DNA of 64,000 nucleotides from Oceaniferula spumae. GTDB taxonomy: Bacteria; Verrucomicrobiota; Verrucomicrobiia; Verrucomicrobiales; Akkermansiaceae. The translations under genes and the position numbers were made by a program. Position 1 is the stretch's first letter. Each line of letters begins with the position of its first letter. Below are positions 1 to 9,060 of this stretch, piece after piece. Where the stretch lies: the NCBI RefSeq assembly GCF_042849255.1, contig NZ_AP026866.1, positions 2,480,001 through 2,544,000 on the forward strand, read 5' to 3'. Under the pieces are notes generated by a model. It saw only the letters and a list, made by a program, of their open reading frames with translations. It was not told the origin of the DNA and did not search any database.

Positions 1-183
1 CACAGTCCAAAAATTTCCTCTGGGCGAAATACGTCGAATTTGAAATAGGATCGCCCAAAATCACGACCCTTTCGATGGCTGAAAAACACTACAACCCAGT
101 TCGGCAGCAGGACCTATGATTCGAGGATAATATTGGCGTTAGATTGTAACGGACAACCGCGTGGGATTGGCTAACATCATTTC
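1..183. other. Left-edge intergenic stretch, no gene recognised
   Basis: I see no supportable gene here. The first frame stays open only for about 15 codons before a stop near position 48, so the end of a gene from outside the window is possible but cannot be shown. The segment before the receiver gene is AT-richer, but I cannot fix a promoter. Confidence 0.4.
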
Positions 184-564
184 ATGAACCCAATACTTGT
201 AGTTAACAATGACAGCAGCTTACTCGCAGAAATGACTACCGTGCTCAGGGACGGCGGATACTTTCACCTGGCAGCCTCCAGTGGCGAGCAGGCGCTTACC
301 ATGGCCTCTGGTTATGATTTTTCACTCGTTATTCTCGACCTGAAACTGGCCGATATGGACGGCGACGAACTGTATGAGAAACTGCTCAAGTCTGAATCCC
401 ACTACACGTTACCAGTGGTAGCCTTGGTGGACTCGCTTGATGCAGAAGAAGTCGAAGTAGTGAACCGCCTGTTACCTCAGGGTCAGGTAACACTGCTTTC
501 CAAGCCTCCCAAAAAGGAATGGCTGGATGATTTGTTCGCCCGTTATGGCGAGAAGAAGGGCTAG
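184..564 (+). CDS. Stand-alone CheY-like receiver domain protein with degenerate acidic pocket
   Basis: The 126-residue protein is one response-regulator receiver domain with no output domain. The phosphoacceptor is seen as D52 in VILDLKL and the conserved lysine as K107 in LLSKPP. The pair of acidic residues that normally binds Mg is replaced by N8-N9, followed by D10, and the Thr/Ser switch position in PVVALVD is V82. In this family D52 would accept phosphate from a histidine kinase. Here the metal site and switch are altered, so it may be poorly phosphorylated or work as a protein-interaction module. No kinase gene lies nearby. It converges on bamA across a shared hairpin. Confidence 0.8.
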   Translation: MNPILVVNNDSSLLAEMTTVLRDGGYFHLAASSGEQALTMASGYDFSLVILDLKLADMDGDELYEKLLKSESHYTLPVVALVDSLDAEEVEVVNRLLPQGQVTLLSKPPKKEWLDDLFARYGEKKG

Positions 565-617
565 TCACTAACACGATTCCCGATGCCGTCAGTGACCAAA
601 CATTCACTGACCAACAA

Positions 618-649
618 AAACCCCCGGTTGCTACTGCGACCGGGGGTTT
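618..649 (-). terminator. Hairpin terminator between the receiver gene and bamA
   Basis: An 11-bp perfect inverted repeat (AAACCCCCGGT at 618-628, ACCGGGGGTTT at 639-649) has a 10-nt loop. The T run lies on the minus-strand side, so it mainly ends bamA transcription, but it lies between convergent genes and could serve both. Confidence 0.8.
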
Positions 650-676
650 GTTCTGATGGGTAATTAGCTCAGACTA

Positions 677-2995
677 TTAGAACTTGTAGTCCAGGTAGAA
701 CTGGAACTGGCCACCTTGATCGGCGACTGGGTCTGGTGAGTTGAGCGGGATGGCGTAGTCGATGGCGAGTGGGCCGAACGGGAGGTTCAGGCGGAGGCCG
801 ACACCGGCATCGTGGTAGAGGTCGCTACCGAAGTCCCATGAGTCTGCGTTAACCAGACCGACGTCGTAGAAGACTGCACCACGGACACGCTCGATGAGCG
901 GGAAGGTGTATTCCAGACTGGCGTATGCGGAGGTGTTACCACCGAGCACTTCACCGGTGACGGCGTCACGAGGACCTACGTCACGGTTTTCAAAACCACG
1001 CAGGTTGTGAGGGCCACCGAGTGATTCGCGGTCGAAGATTGGCACGAAGTTGTTGCTGCCATGTGTGTCTGCCACAGTGAAGGCACCGCTGAGGTTCAGG
1101 ATGCTGTCACCCCAGAGGTTCCAGTGCTTGGAACCGGAGGCTTGAACGATAAAGACGTCCACATCGCCACCGATGAATCCACCGGCGTAGGTGGCGCCGA
1201 CGTCGATCTTGTGACCTTTACGTGGAAGCTGGTTACTATCGCGGCTGTCGTAAACGTAGCTCAGGCTGATGGCACTGCGAATAAAGTCGCCGTCTTCCCT
1301 CATGAAAGCAGGAGAAGTATCGCTATCGGCATCGATGGTGATTTGCTCGATGCGGTATTCACCTTTGACGTAGGCACGCTTGCTTACAGGCTTACGAAGT
1401 GAGATGGCAGTTCCGTATTGGCTCTGCTCGTATTCGGAGCTGTAGTAAAGTGCATCGCGGTAGAAGAACTCAGTGCCGAAGGCCAGGCGCTGGCCGAGGA
1501 ACCATGGTTCTACCCAAGAAACGCGGAAGTCGGTGCGCTGGCTACCAAGCTGGAGCTTGGCGCTGAAGCGCTGACCGGCACCGGTGAAGCTGGGCCAGTT
1601 GGTGATGTCGAAGTTGGTCTGCTCAAGGTTAACGTAACCTACGATGCTATCAACGGAGCTGAAACCGAGACCGAAGCTGATAGAGCCGGTCTTTTTCTCG
1701 TCCACCTGGATATTGATATCGCGGTAGCCAGCTTGATTGCTGGGTGATGCACCTACCTGAACGTCGTTGAAGTAGTTCATGTTCTTCAGACGGCGGCGGG
1801 TGGTGTCCATTTCCACGGAGTTGAGATACTCACCTGGTTTCATCGGAAGTTCGCGGCGGATGACGCGGTCTTGAGTCTTGTCGTTACCTTCGATGGTAAC
1901 GCGGCCGACTTTGTAACGGCGGCCTTCGACGACACGGTAGGTAATGCTGACACTGGTAGCAGTGACGTTGCGGATGTCAGGGCTGACAGCGGCATCGGCA
2001 TATCCACGTGAACCGTAGTAGCTACGGATCGTGGTGATGTCTGCGCGCATTTTGCTGAGTGAGTAGCCATCGCCAGCGTTCAAGGTCAGGGCAGGAGCGA
2101 GCTCGGAAGCACTAAAGACGGTCAGTTTTCCAAAGCCAACCTGTGCGACGGTGAACTTGGCACCTTCTTGAATGGTGATCACAAGATCCACACGGTCATC
2201 TTCCACAGGTTCACGACGAACAGAGGCTGTAGCGCGGAGGTATCCACGGTTGCGGTAGTAGTCGAGAACGCGGTCGAGATCTTCATCCAGCTTGACCACA
2301 TCGATACGGCCGGACTTGGTGAAGAATGAGAACCAGCCTTTCTGCTTGGTTTTCATTTCATTGCGCAGAACGTGGGACTGGTAAGTGTTGTTACCTTCGA
2401 AACGAATCTTACGGACTTCGGCGCGTGCGCCCTCGTCGATCACGAATACCAACTCGGATGTGCCAACGGCTGCGGCTGGCTGAATGCGGTGATTCACAGT
2501 AACATCGGCGTAACCAAAACCACGGTAGTGCTCCTGAATGTTACGGCGGGCGGTCAAAATGGCTTCATCGCTCATGACACCACCTGCTTTAAGCTTGGTG
2601 ACGCTAGCGAGTTTGCGATCACTGAAGCGGGTATTCCCCAAGAAGCCAACAGCGACGATCTTTCCTCGGGTCTTCACCTCGGCGATCACCTTGACTCCAC
2701 CACCTACGGCTTCAGCAAAGAAACGGACATCGTCAACCAATCCACTCGCATAGAGACTGCGAACGTCGTCATCGAGACGGGCGGCGCTGTAGTTCTGCCC
2801 AGCACGCACGGCCATGTTTCCGCGGATACGAGCTTCGTCCACGGTGGGGGGGCCATTGTAACGCACTCCTACTGAGACGATTTTCTTTCCTTCAAAATTC
2901 TGCGCATTTGCGGTGGCGGCGCTGGCCAATAACATGACAAATCCCGACAGCATGATGAGTGACTGTGGGATGCGTTGGGTGATACCTTTAAACAT
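677..2995 (-). CDS. bamA: BamA, outer membrane protein assembly factor (Omp85 family)
   Basis: This is the central pore protein of the BAM complex, which folds beta-barrel proteins into the outer membrane. I chose the start at 2995 because it gives a typical signal peptide (MFKGITQRIP, then a hydrophobic stretch ending ATANAQ); an in-frame start at 3064 adds 23 charged residues. After the signal come about five POTRA repeats (to roughly residue 440), then a 16-strand barrel. The loop 6 signature LRGF is at residues 665-668 (688-691 from the longer start). The last residue is Phe after FYLDYK, the usual C-terminal barrel signal. tsaB lies 178 bp upstream on the same strand. It shows that the organism has an outer membrane. 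Confidence 0.93.
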   Translation of the reverse strand: MFKGITQRIPQSLIMLSGFVMLLASAATANAQNFEGKKIVSVGVRYNGPPTVDEARIRGNMAVRAGQNYSAARLDDDVRSLYASGLVDDVRFFAEAVGGGVKVIAEVKTRGKIVAVGFLGNTRFSDRKLASVTKLKAGGVMSDEAILTARRNIQEHYRGFGYADVTVNHRIQPAAAVGTSELVFVIDEGARAEVRKIRFEGNNTYQSHVLRNEMKTKQKGWFSFFTKSGRIDVVKLDEDLDRVLDYYRNRGYLRATASVRREPVEDDRVDLVITIQEGAKFTVAQVGFGKLTVFSASELAPALTLNAGDGYSLSKMRADITTIRSYYGSRGYADAAVSPDIRNVTATSVSITYRVVEGRRYKVGRVTIEGNDKTQDRVIRRELPMKPGEYLNSVEMDTTRRRLKNMNYFNDVQVGASPSNQAGYRDINIQVDEKKTGSISFGLGFSSVDSIVGYVNLEQTNFDITNWPSFTGAGQRFSAKLQLGSQRTDFRVSWVEPWFLGQRLAFGTEFFYRDALYYSSEYEQSQYGTAISLRKPVSKRAYVKGEYRIEQITIDADSDTSPAFMREDGDFIRSAISLSYVYDSRDSNQLPRKGHKIDVGATYAGGFIGGDVDVFIVQASGSKHWNLWGDSILNLSGAFTVADTHGSNNFVPIFDRESLGGPHNLRGFENRDVGPRDAVTGEVLGGNTSAYASLEYTFPLIERVRGAVFYDVGLVNADSWDFGSDLYHDAGVGLRLNLPFGPLAIDYAIPLNSPDPVADQGGQFQFYLDYKF

Positions 2996-3173
2996 TCTTT
3001 GGTGGATACGGGTTGGTTGGCGGCCATAAGACCATCTAACAGCAATCGCGTCAAGGTCAATCAACGTCTAATACCCCAGCTGAAAACCGAGATTTCACGG
3101 GGGCTGGCGGGGATTTCCCACACCAGAATTCATGTTCATGTCACGACTGGATTTGCTCCAGCATGACCACGAT

Positions 3174-3887
3174 TCATGACGGGCGAAGCAGTGGATGCCC
3201 GAGCTTCGCCTTCGACGTGAATGGCGGGCGGAGATAGGTAGGAGCCAAGGGTTGGCTAACAAGCTGCTGCTGCCTCTCGGACGTTAGGCCTAACCAAACC
3301 TCGATCAGCGCACTGGCTTCCGGACGCGTGCGCCGCACCTGAGTCGGCATTTCTATCGGGTTGAGCCAAGCCCCTGAGGGATCGTCCAAGGTGAAAAACG
3401 AGACATCTCCCTTGTCATGGAGAGTGCAAACTACCTCCTGAAACTCGGCCGCCGGCATCAGCTGGGGCTCATTGGCCTCGCCGTTGGAGGCGATCTCGGA
3501 AATATAGTACAGGCCACGTCGTGCATCGCCCACAGCGGCAGCGGATTTCTCAGCGCGAGCAACAGGCGTGGCAGCCAGCGACCCGATGCCCACGGCAGGG
3601 CAACCATTGGCGATGGCCACCCCCTGCCCGGCGGCAATGCCGGTGCGCGCCCCACTATAACTACCAGGACCGGTGCCCACGAGGATGAGGTCCAGCTTTC
3701 GGCCATCGAGAATTTTCAATGCCTCGCCCAGTGGTTCGAAAATCATCGAGTTATGGTTTCTGTCGCTGGTGAAATCGTGCTGATACGCAACGGAGCCGTC
3801 ACACCAGAGCGTTATGCTGGCTTCGGGCACGCTGGTTTCGATGGCTAAAATCGCTTGATTCGAAGAATGACTGGACTCGGTCTCCAC
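3174..3887 (-). CDS. tsaB: TsaB, tRNA threonylcarbamoyladenosine biosynthesis protein
   Basis: This is a 237-residue ASKHA-fold protein of the TsaB (YeaZ) family, the partner that stabilises TsaD in the complex making t6A37 on ANN-decoding tRNAs. The sequence shows ILAIETS at residues 13-19, the first nucleotide-binding-like strand, and the family signature GPGSYSGARTG at 73-83. Length is usual for TsaB (about 220-240) and too short for TsaD, and the metal-binding histidines of TsaD are absent. The ten residues before the core are variable. It is divergent from citrate synthase (198-bp gap). Confidence 0.88.
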   Translation of the reverse strand: METESSHSSNQAILAIETSVPEASITLWCDGSVAYQHDFTSDRNHNSMIFEPLGEALKILDGRKLDLILVGTGPGSYSGARTGIAAGQGVAIANGCPAVGIGSLAATPVARAEKSAAAVGDARRGLYYISEIASNGEANEPQLMPAAEFQEVVCTLHDKGDVSFFTLDDPSGAWLNPIEMPTQVRRTRPEASALIEVWLGLTSERQQQLVSQPLAPTYLRPPFTSKAKLGHPLLRPS

Positions 3888-4085
3888 GGCGCGGATGCTA
3901 TCGCTTCAGCTGAAAATACCAATTCAGAATTAGCAAATTTGGGATAAAGCGTTCGGGTCCGGACAAATGTTCGCCGATTCCTCCTTGCCAGCCTCTCCGT
4001 TTGCAGCTTAGTTCCTCGCGCGCAGTGTGCTCGGATAATTCGAGACACGCGCACAATTTTCAACTTCCAAACCGTTTATCATCAT

Positions 4086-5216
4086 ATGAGTGACTATGCC
4101 AAAGGACTCGAAGGAGTCATCGCCAATGAATCCGCCCTCAGCCGTGTGCAGGGTATGGAGGGAAAACTTTCTTACCTCGGCTACGACATCGACGACCTGG
4201 TGAACGGCTGTTCTTTCGAAGAAGTCACCTATCTCTTGCAGAACGGCGAACTTCCCAACCAATCGGAGCTCGATAGTTTCTGCGAAAGCCTACGAAGCCG
4301 CCGCGAACTCCCCCAGGGAGTCATTGATTTTCTAAGATCTGCACCCAAGGACGCACTGCCGATGGACATCATCCGCACCGGCGTTTCCATGCTCGGACTC
4401 ACTGACAAGCGCGCCAAGATCGGTGACCCGGATCACGAGGCAAACCGTGAAGTCGCCCTCTCCATCGTGGCGCAGATCCCTGTGATCGTGGCCTACTTCC
4501 ACCGCTCCCGCCAAGGTCTTGATTTCCCTGAAGTCCGCACCGACCTCGGCGAGGCCGCCCATTTCCTCTATCTGATGTCCGGAGAAGTGCCTAGTGACGC
4601 CGCAGCCCGGACACTGGACATCGCCTACATCATCCATGCTGATCACGGCATGAACGCCTCCACTTTCTCCGCCCGCGTTACCGTCGCTACTCTCAGCGAC
4701 ATGTATTCCGCGATCACCTCTGCGGTGGGCACTTTAAAAGGACCACTTCACGGTGGAGCCAACGAAGGTGTGATCCACATGCTCGAAGAAATCGGCGAGG
4801 AAGACAAGGTGGACGCCTATGTGGAAGACTGCCTGAAGAACAAAAAGAAGATCATGGGCATCGGCCACCGTGTTTACAAGGTGCTGGACCCACGTGCTCC
4901 GCATTTGCAAAAAATGGCCATCAAGCTCACCGAGGAGCTGGGCGAGCCGAAGTGGATCAACATGTCCAACCGCATCGCAGAGATCATGCGCGAGCGCAAG
5001 GGGCTGAATGCCAACGTCGATTTCTATTCCGCGACGGTTTATTACTCCATGGGCATTCCCACCGATCTGTTTACCCCGATCTTCGCCATCGCCCGCGCTG
5101 CCGGCTGGACCGCCCAAGTTCTGGAACAGCTTCGCAATAACCGCCTGTATCGCCCACTGACCAAATATGTGGGACCACAGGAAACAGTGCCAGTGCCACC
5201 AATTAGCGAGCGTTAA
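4086..5216 (+). CDS. Citrate synthase (short, dimeric type)
   Basis: The 376-residue protein condenses oxaloacetate with acetyl-CoA to give citrate. All three catalytic residues are visible: H222 in GPLHGGANE, H261 in GIGHRVYK and D312 in NVDFYS. The length and the absence of an N-terminal extension place it with the short citrate/2-methylcitrate synthases, like Bacillus CitZ, rather than the long E. coli GltA type. No prp genes are nearby, so citrate synthase is more likely than methylcitrate synthase, though sequence alone does not exclude the latter. The start ATG has no Shine-Dalgarno sequence. A strong terminator follows 26 bp after the stop. Confidence 0.92.
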   Translation: MSDYAKGLEGVIANESALSRVQGMEGKLSYLGYDIDDLVNGCSFEEVTYLLQNGELPNQSELDSFCESLRSRRELPQGVIDFLRSAPKDALPMDIIRTGVSMLGLTDKRAKIGDPDHEANREVALSIVAQIPVIVAYFHRSRQGLDFPEVRTDLGEAAHFLYLMSGEVPSDAAARTLDIAYIIHADHGMNASTFSARVTVATLSDMYSAITSAVGTLKGPLHGGANEGVIHMLEEIGEEDKVDAYVEDCLKNKKKIMGIGHRVYKVLDPRAPHLQKMAIKLTEELGEPKWINMSNRIAEIMRERKGLNANVDFYSATVYYSMGIPTDLFTPIFAIARAAGWTAQVLEQLRNNRLYRPLTKYVGPQETVPVPPISER

Positions 5217-5242
5217 GGAGGCTCGATCATCTATTTTTCCCC

Positions 5243-5279
5243 AAAAAACCCGACTTGCGCTGAGCTTGTCGGGTTTTTT
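5243..5279 (+). terminator. Rho-independent terminator after citrate synthase
   Basis: A 12-bp inverted repeat (AAAAAACCCGAC at 5243-5254, GTCGGGTTTTTT at 5268-5279) ends in a six-T run. The symmetric A/T ends could allow action in both directions. Confidence 0.88.
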
Positions 5280-5364
5280 ATTGGCTTCTCTGAAAGCGAT
5301 TTGTAAGACTATCGATTGTGCTTACGTTATTAGCCCACCAATTTACTCAGCAGTAAAACATATC

Positions 5365-6666
5365 ATGAACCACGATTCAGAAAACAATACCCGCCGCAGC
5401 TTTCTCAAAAAAGCCAGCGCCGTGGCCGCTGTTACACCCATTCTCGGTGTGCCATCCATCGTCAACGCCCAGAATCTGGGAAGTAAAACCATCAAAGTCG
5501 GTCTGATCGGCTGTGGCGGCCGGGGCACCGGTGCTGCTACCCAGGCTCTGAGCGCCGATAAAAATGTCCAGCTCTGGGCAGTGGGAGACGCTTTTGACGA
5601 CAAAATCCAAGGCTCCCTGAAACAACTCAAACGATTTGGCAAAAACGGAGAAGTTCCCAAAGAACGACAGTTCACTGGTCTGGATGCGTTCCAGAAGGTG
5701 ATCGACTCCGGCGTAGACGTGGTGCTGCTGGCATCGCCTCCCGGCTTCCGCCCCCAGCATCTGCGCGCTGCTGTTGAGGCTAAGAAACACACCTTTGCGG
5801 AAAAACCCATGGCCGTCGATATGGCTGGGGTGAAATCCGTGCTCGAGTCCACTGAACTCGCCAAGAAGAACAACGTCGCCATCCAGCACGGTTTCTGCTG
5901 GCGCTATGCACCCAGCACCCGCGCCGCTTACGGAAAAATTCTCAACGGTGACTTCGGTCGCGTCACCTCCATCTACGGCACCTACATGGGCAGCGTTTAC
6001 AAACCCATCCCCAAGAGTGCGGTGAAGCCTAAGGGCATGGGCGATGTCGAGTGGCAGGTCCGCTGGTGGACAAACTACGAGTGGCTCTCCGGCGCCCCTA
6101 TCCTTGAGCAGTCCATTCACTCCGTGGACAAGATCGCTTGGGGCATGGGCGATGTCGCACCAATCGCCGCCGTCGGCACCGGTGGCCGCATCCAGCGTGA
6201 CGACCCTAGTAATGTTTACGACCACTATAACGTCGCTTACGAATACCCGAATGGTGTCATGTGTCACCTCGGCGCACGTCAGTTCAGCCGTAGCCACGGC
6301 GAAGTGATCGACCGTATTTTCTGCGAGAACGGCTCAGTGATCGGACCTAACCAGCCACGTGCCATCGACGGCGAGGGCAAGACCACATGGCGTTACAAGC
6401 CAGAGCCTGGCTCGGTGCAAAACATGTATCAAGTTTGCCACAACGAGTTCTTCGCTGACCTCCGCGCGGGTAAGATCAATAACACCGGCGAATACATGGC
6501 GAACTCCACCGCACTGGCGATTCTTGGTCGTGAAGCAGCCCACACCGGCAAGCGCATCACTTGGGACCAGCTCTTCAAGAACGATGAAGACATGGCACCG
6601 GACAGCCTGAAATTCGAAGACAGCTTCGCCATCGCCCCGGTTCCAGTACCCGGCAAGAAGGCCTAA
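5365..6666 (+). CDS. Tat-exported Gfo/Idh/MocA family oxidoreductase
   Basis: This is a 433-residue NAD(P)-dependent sugar oxidoreductase. The start at 5365 is chosen because it opens a twin-arginine signal (RRSFLKK, residues 10-16); upstream in-frame codons to 5167 lie in the citrate synthase end and terminator. A Rossmann motif (GLIGCGGRG) spans 46-54, and the catalytic-lysine motif EKP is at 146-148 in FAEKPMAVD. The C-terminal domain has the WLSGAPILEQSIHSVD stretch typical of the exported planctomycete/verrucomicrobial branch. It presumably acts in the periplasm with tightly bound cofactor on sugars or 3-keto sugars; substrate unknown. It stands alone between two terminators. Confidence 0.9.
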   Translation: MNHDSENNTRRSFLKKASAVAAVTPILGVPSIVNAQNLGSKTIKVGLIGCGGRGTGAATQALSADKNVQLWAVGDAFDDKIQGSLKQLKRFGKNGEVPKERQFTGLDAFQKVIDSGVDVVLLASPPGFRPQHLRAAVEAKKHTFAEKPMAVDMAGVKSVLESTELAKKNNVAIQHGFCWRYAPSTRAAYGKILNGDFGRVTSIYGTYMGSVYKPIPKSAVKPKGMGDVEWQVRWWTNYEWLSGAPILEQSIHSVDKIAWGMGDVAPIAAVGTGGRIQRDDPSNVYDHYNVAYEYPNGVMCHLGARQFSRSHGEVIDRIFCENGSVIGPNQPRAIDGEGKTTWRYKPEPGSVQNMYQVCHNEFFADLRAGKINNTGEYMANSTALAILGREAAHTGKRITWDQLFKNDEDMAPDSLKFEDSFAIAPVPVPGKKA

Positions 6667-6695
6667 CCCTTGTTTCCAAACAATTCACTCAACAC

Positions 6696-6724
6696 GCCGA
6701 CAGCGCTATGGCTGTCGGCTGTTT
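6696..6724 (+). terminator. Terminator after the Gfo/Idh/MocA gene
   Basis: A 9-bp perfect stem (GCCGACAGC at 6696-6704, GCTGTCGGC at 6711-6719) with a 6-nt loop is followed by TGTTTTG. Confidence 0.8.
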
Positions 6725-6782
6725 TGTGCTAGGCTCCAGCGCCAGCCCAGACTAAAACATTTTCACAGATCCTATTTCTCAC

Positions 6783-7985
6783 ATGAAAACTCCATCCAAA
6801 TTTGCCCTCGTGCTACCTCTTGCCGGCCTGCTCGCATTCAACTGCCATGCAGATGAAAAGGCAGCAACCGCAACTGTTACTCCTATCGGTTCCGTTGGCG
6901 AAAAGCCAGCACCTGAGTTCCTCGAACTCACCAAGACCATCCATGCCGCAATCACCAAAAAAGCGGCCGAAGAAAAGGGGGCTGAGATGAAGGCATACAC
7001 CGAGACCGCACCTGAGGCCGAGGATGCTGAATTTGAAATGCTGCCGATCCCCGGTGGCACATTCACCATGGGATCGCCTGAAGCTGAAAAAGGCCGCACA
7101 GCCGATGAAGGCCCTCAGCGTAAAATCAAGATCGAGCCATTCTGGATGGGCAAGGTGGAAGTCACTTGGGATCTCTATCAGCAGTTCATGAACAATGAGG
7201 CGCTCAACGAAGTTTCACGCAATAAAAACGGCAGTATTAACCGCGACAACGATCTTCAAACTCCCGAGCCTAACAAAGCCGAGGGCGATGAACGCTTCAT
7301 CGACATCCTCTCTCAGCCGACTTCTCCGTTCCACGTCATGCACTTCAACATGGCCAATGGTGCCGGCTACTCCGAGGACTATCCGGCCGTTTCCATGACC
7401 CAACACGCCGCCAGCAAGTTCTGCGAGTGGCTCAGCGCGCAAACCGGACATTACTATCGTCTTCCTACAGAGGCTGAGTGGGAATACGCCTGCCGCGCCG
7501 GCAGCAAAACCGCCTACAGTTTCGGCGACGATCCTGCCAAACTTGAGGAGTATGGATGGTTTAAAAAGAACGCGCGCATCGATGCCGTTTATGAATACGA
7601 ATACCAACCGGTAGGCACTAAAAAACCCAACGCCTGGGGTCTGCACGACATGCACGGCAACGTCGCTGAGTGGGTGCTCGACGCCTACCTAACAGACGGT
7701 TATAAAAACGTACCAAACGGCGCACTGAATCCCGTCAAGCTCAGCAAAAAGCGTTACCCGCGAGTCGTCCGCGGAGGTCACTTTGAAATGGACGCCGCAG
7801 AACTACGTTCCGCCGCCCGACACGGTTCTGACCCCACTTGGAAAGAGAACGATCCTCAGGTTCCCAAATCCATCTGGTATCACACCAAGGCTCGCTGGCT
7901 CGGCTTCCGTGTCGTGCGCCCAGCCAAGGTACCATCCGTCGAGGAAATGCACCTGCTCTGGAATACCGGACCGGGTGAGTTATAA
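6783..7985 (+). CDS. Exported formylglycine-generating-enzyme-fold (SUMF1-like) protein
   Basis: A signal peptide (MKTPSKFALV, then a hydrophobic core) and a low-complexity Ala/Glu linker to about residue 82 precede an FGE-sulfatase domain. The usual landmarks are present: IPGGTFTMGSP, RLPTEAEWEYACRAG, WGLHDMHGNVAEWVLD, RVVRGG and WLGFRVVRP. True formylglycine-generating enzymes carry a Cys pair soon after the RGG motif; here RVVRGGHFEMDAAELRS has none. It therefore probably does not convert sulfatase cysteine, despite two Cys-type sulfatases in the window, and may be a binding or structural relative. apbE starts 18 bp downstream, so the two are likely co-transcribed. Confidence 0.88.
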   Translation: MKTPSKFALVLPLAGLLAFNCHADEKAATATVTPIGSVGEKPAPEFLELTKTIHAAITKKAAEEKGAEMKAYTETAPEAEDAEFEMLPIPGGTFTMGSPEAEKGRTADEGPQRKIKIEPFWMGKVEVTWDLYQQFMNNEALNEVSRNKNGSINRDNDLQTPEPNKAEGDERFIDILSQPTSPFHVMHFNMANGAGYSEDYPAVSMTQHAASKFCEWLSAQTGHYYRLPTEAEWEYACRAGSKTAYSFGDDPAKLEEYGWFKKNARIDAVYEYEYQPVGTKKPNAWGLHDMHGNVAEWVLDAYLTDGYKNVPNGALNPVKLSKKRYPRVVRGGHFEMDAAELRSAARHGSDPTWKENDPQVPKSIWYHTKARWLGFRVVRPAKVPSVEEMHLLWNTGPGEL

Positions 7986-8003
7986 ACCCGCACCCACTAA
8001 CAC

Positions 8004-9047
8004 ATGGCCGTTCGTCACCTCATCGCCTGCCTGCTATCGGTATGCGCGATGGTAGAGGTTTGTGCGGTAGAGAAAAATCCGGCTCTGGAACGTTATCATT
8101 TCCAAGCCGCCCTCATGGGCACACGCTTCCAGATCGTGCTCTACGGCAAGGATCAGGAAACAGCCACCAAAGCGGCCAATGCAGCGTTCGCCATCGGCAA
8201 GGAGGTCGAAAAAGCCTGCTCGGACTATGATGTCACCAGCGAGCTGATGACGCTGATGAAGCCTCCGGCTAGCCAAAAGGTCTCAGCGCTACTGGCTGAT
8301 GTGTTAGAAAAATCGCTCGCCATCGCCGAGGAGACCAATGGTGCTTTCGACCCCACCCTCGGTGGACACAGCTGGAACTGGCGCCGCGCCCGCACACGCG
8401 AGAAGCTCCCCACCGATGAAGCCATAGCAGCCGCTATAAAAATATCTGGCTGGCAACACCTAACAATCACCAAAGACAAACAGGTCCGCAAAGCCATCCC
8501 TGGCATGAAACTGGATCTCGGCGGCATTGCGAAGGGCTACGCCGCCGATAGGATGTTAGAAATACTGCGCAACAATGGCATCAAGAGGGCAACAGTCGCA
8601 GCCGGTGGCGATGTCCGCCTCGGTGACGCTCCTCCGAATACGAATGGTTGGAAAGTCGGACTTAAAACCTTGGCATCTGACCCTAACGAGCCACAAACGA
8701 GGCACCCCTATCTCGTGTTATCTAACTGCGCTGTCTCCACCTCAGGAGACCTTCATCAGTTCATTGAAATCGATGGTCTGCGCTACTCACATATTGTTGA
8801 TCCCGCCACTGGGCTCGGACTCACACGCCGAGTTTCTGCCACCGTCGTCGCACTCACCGCCACTCGCTCGGACGCACTCGCCACTGCCTGCTGCGTCAGT
8901 CCGGAGCTGGCAAAATCCATGTTAGAAAAAGACGGCGTTGAAAAACTGTTAGTCATCACTCACGACCCAGATAGTGACCTAACGCAAACGAGCTCCGCCA
9001 ATTTCCCAAAGATCCACCAGCCGAAAACAGTGCCCGTGGAGAAATGA
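8004..9047 (+). CDS. apbE: ApbE family FAD:protein FMN transferase
   Basis: The 347-residue exported protein attaches FMN to Thr/Ser of partner flavoproteins (such as NqrB/NqrC or RnfG) using FAD and Mg. Motifs seen: MGTRFQIVLYG at 38-48, LDLGGIAKGYAADR at 170-183, the AAGGDVRLG turn at 199-207, STSGD at 245-249, YSHIVDPATG at 261-270 and the Mg-binding D290 in TRSDALATA. A signal peptide covers about residues 1-21; the cysteine at 20 is not in a good lipobox. It follows the FGE-fold gene closely. No flavoprotein target lies nearby. The gene is rich in the CTAACA/TGTTAG word discussed in the findings. Confidence 0.9.
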   Translation: MAVRHLIACLLSVCAMVEVCAVEKNPALERYHFQAALMGTRFQIVLYGKDQETATKAANAAFAIGKEVEKACSDYDVTSELMTLMKPPASQKVSALLADVLEKSLAIAEETNGAFDPTLGGHSWNWRRARTREKLPTDEAIAAAIKISGWQHLTITKDKQVRKAIPGMKLDLGGIAKGYAADRMLEILRNNGIKRATVAAGGDVRLGDAPPNTNGWKVGLKTLASDPNEPQTRHPYLVLSNCAVSTSGDLHQFIEIDGLRYSHIVDPATGLGLTRRVSATVVALTATRSDALATACCVSPELAKSMLEKDGVEKLLVITHDPDSDLTQTSSANFPKIHQPKTVPVEK

Positions 9048-9060
9048 CCTGAGCTACGGC

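Noticed and set aside
5377..6297. 306-codon minus-strand frame opposite the oxidoreductase
   Set aside because: No recognisable domain; the plus-strand Gfo/Idh/MocA motifs are clear.
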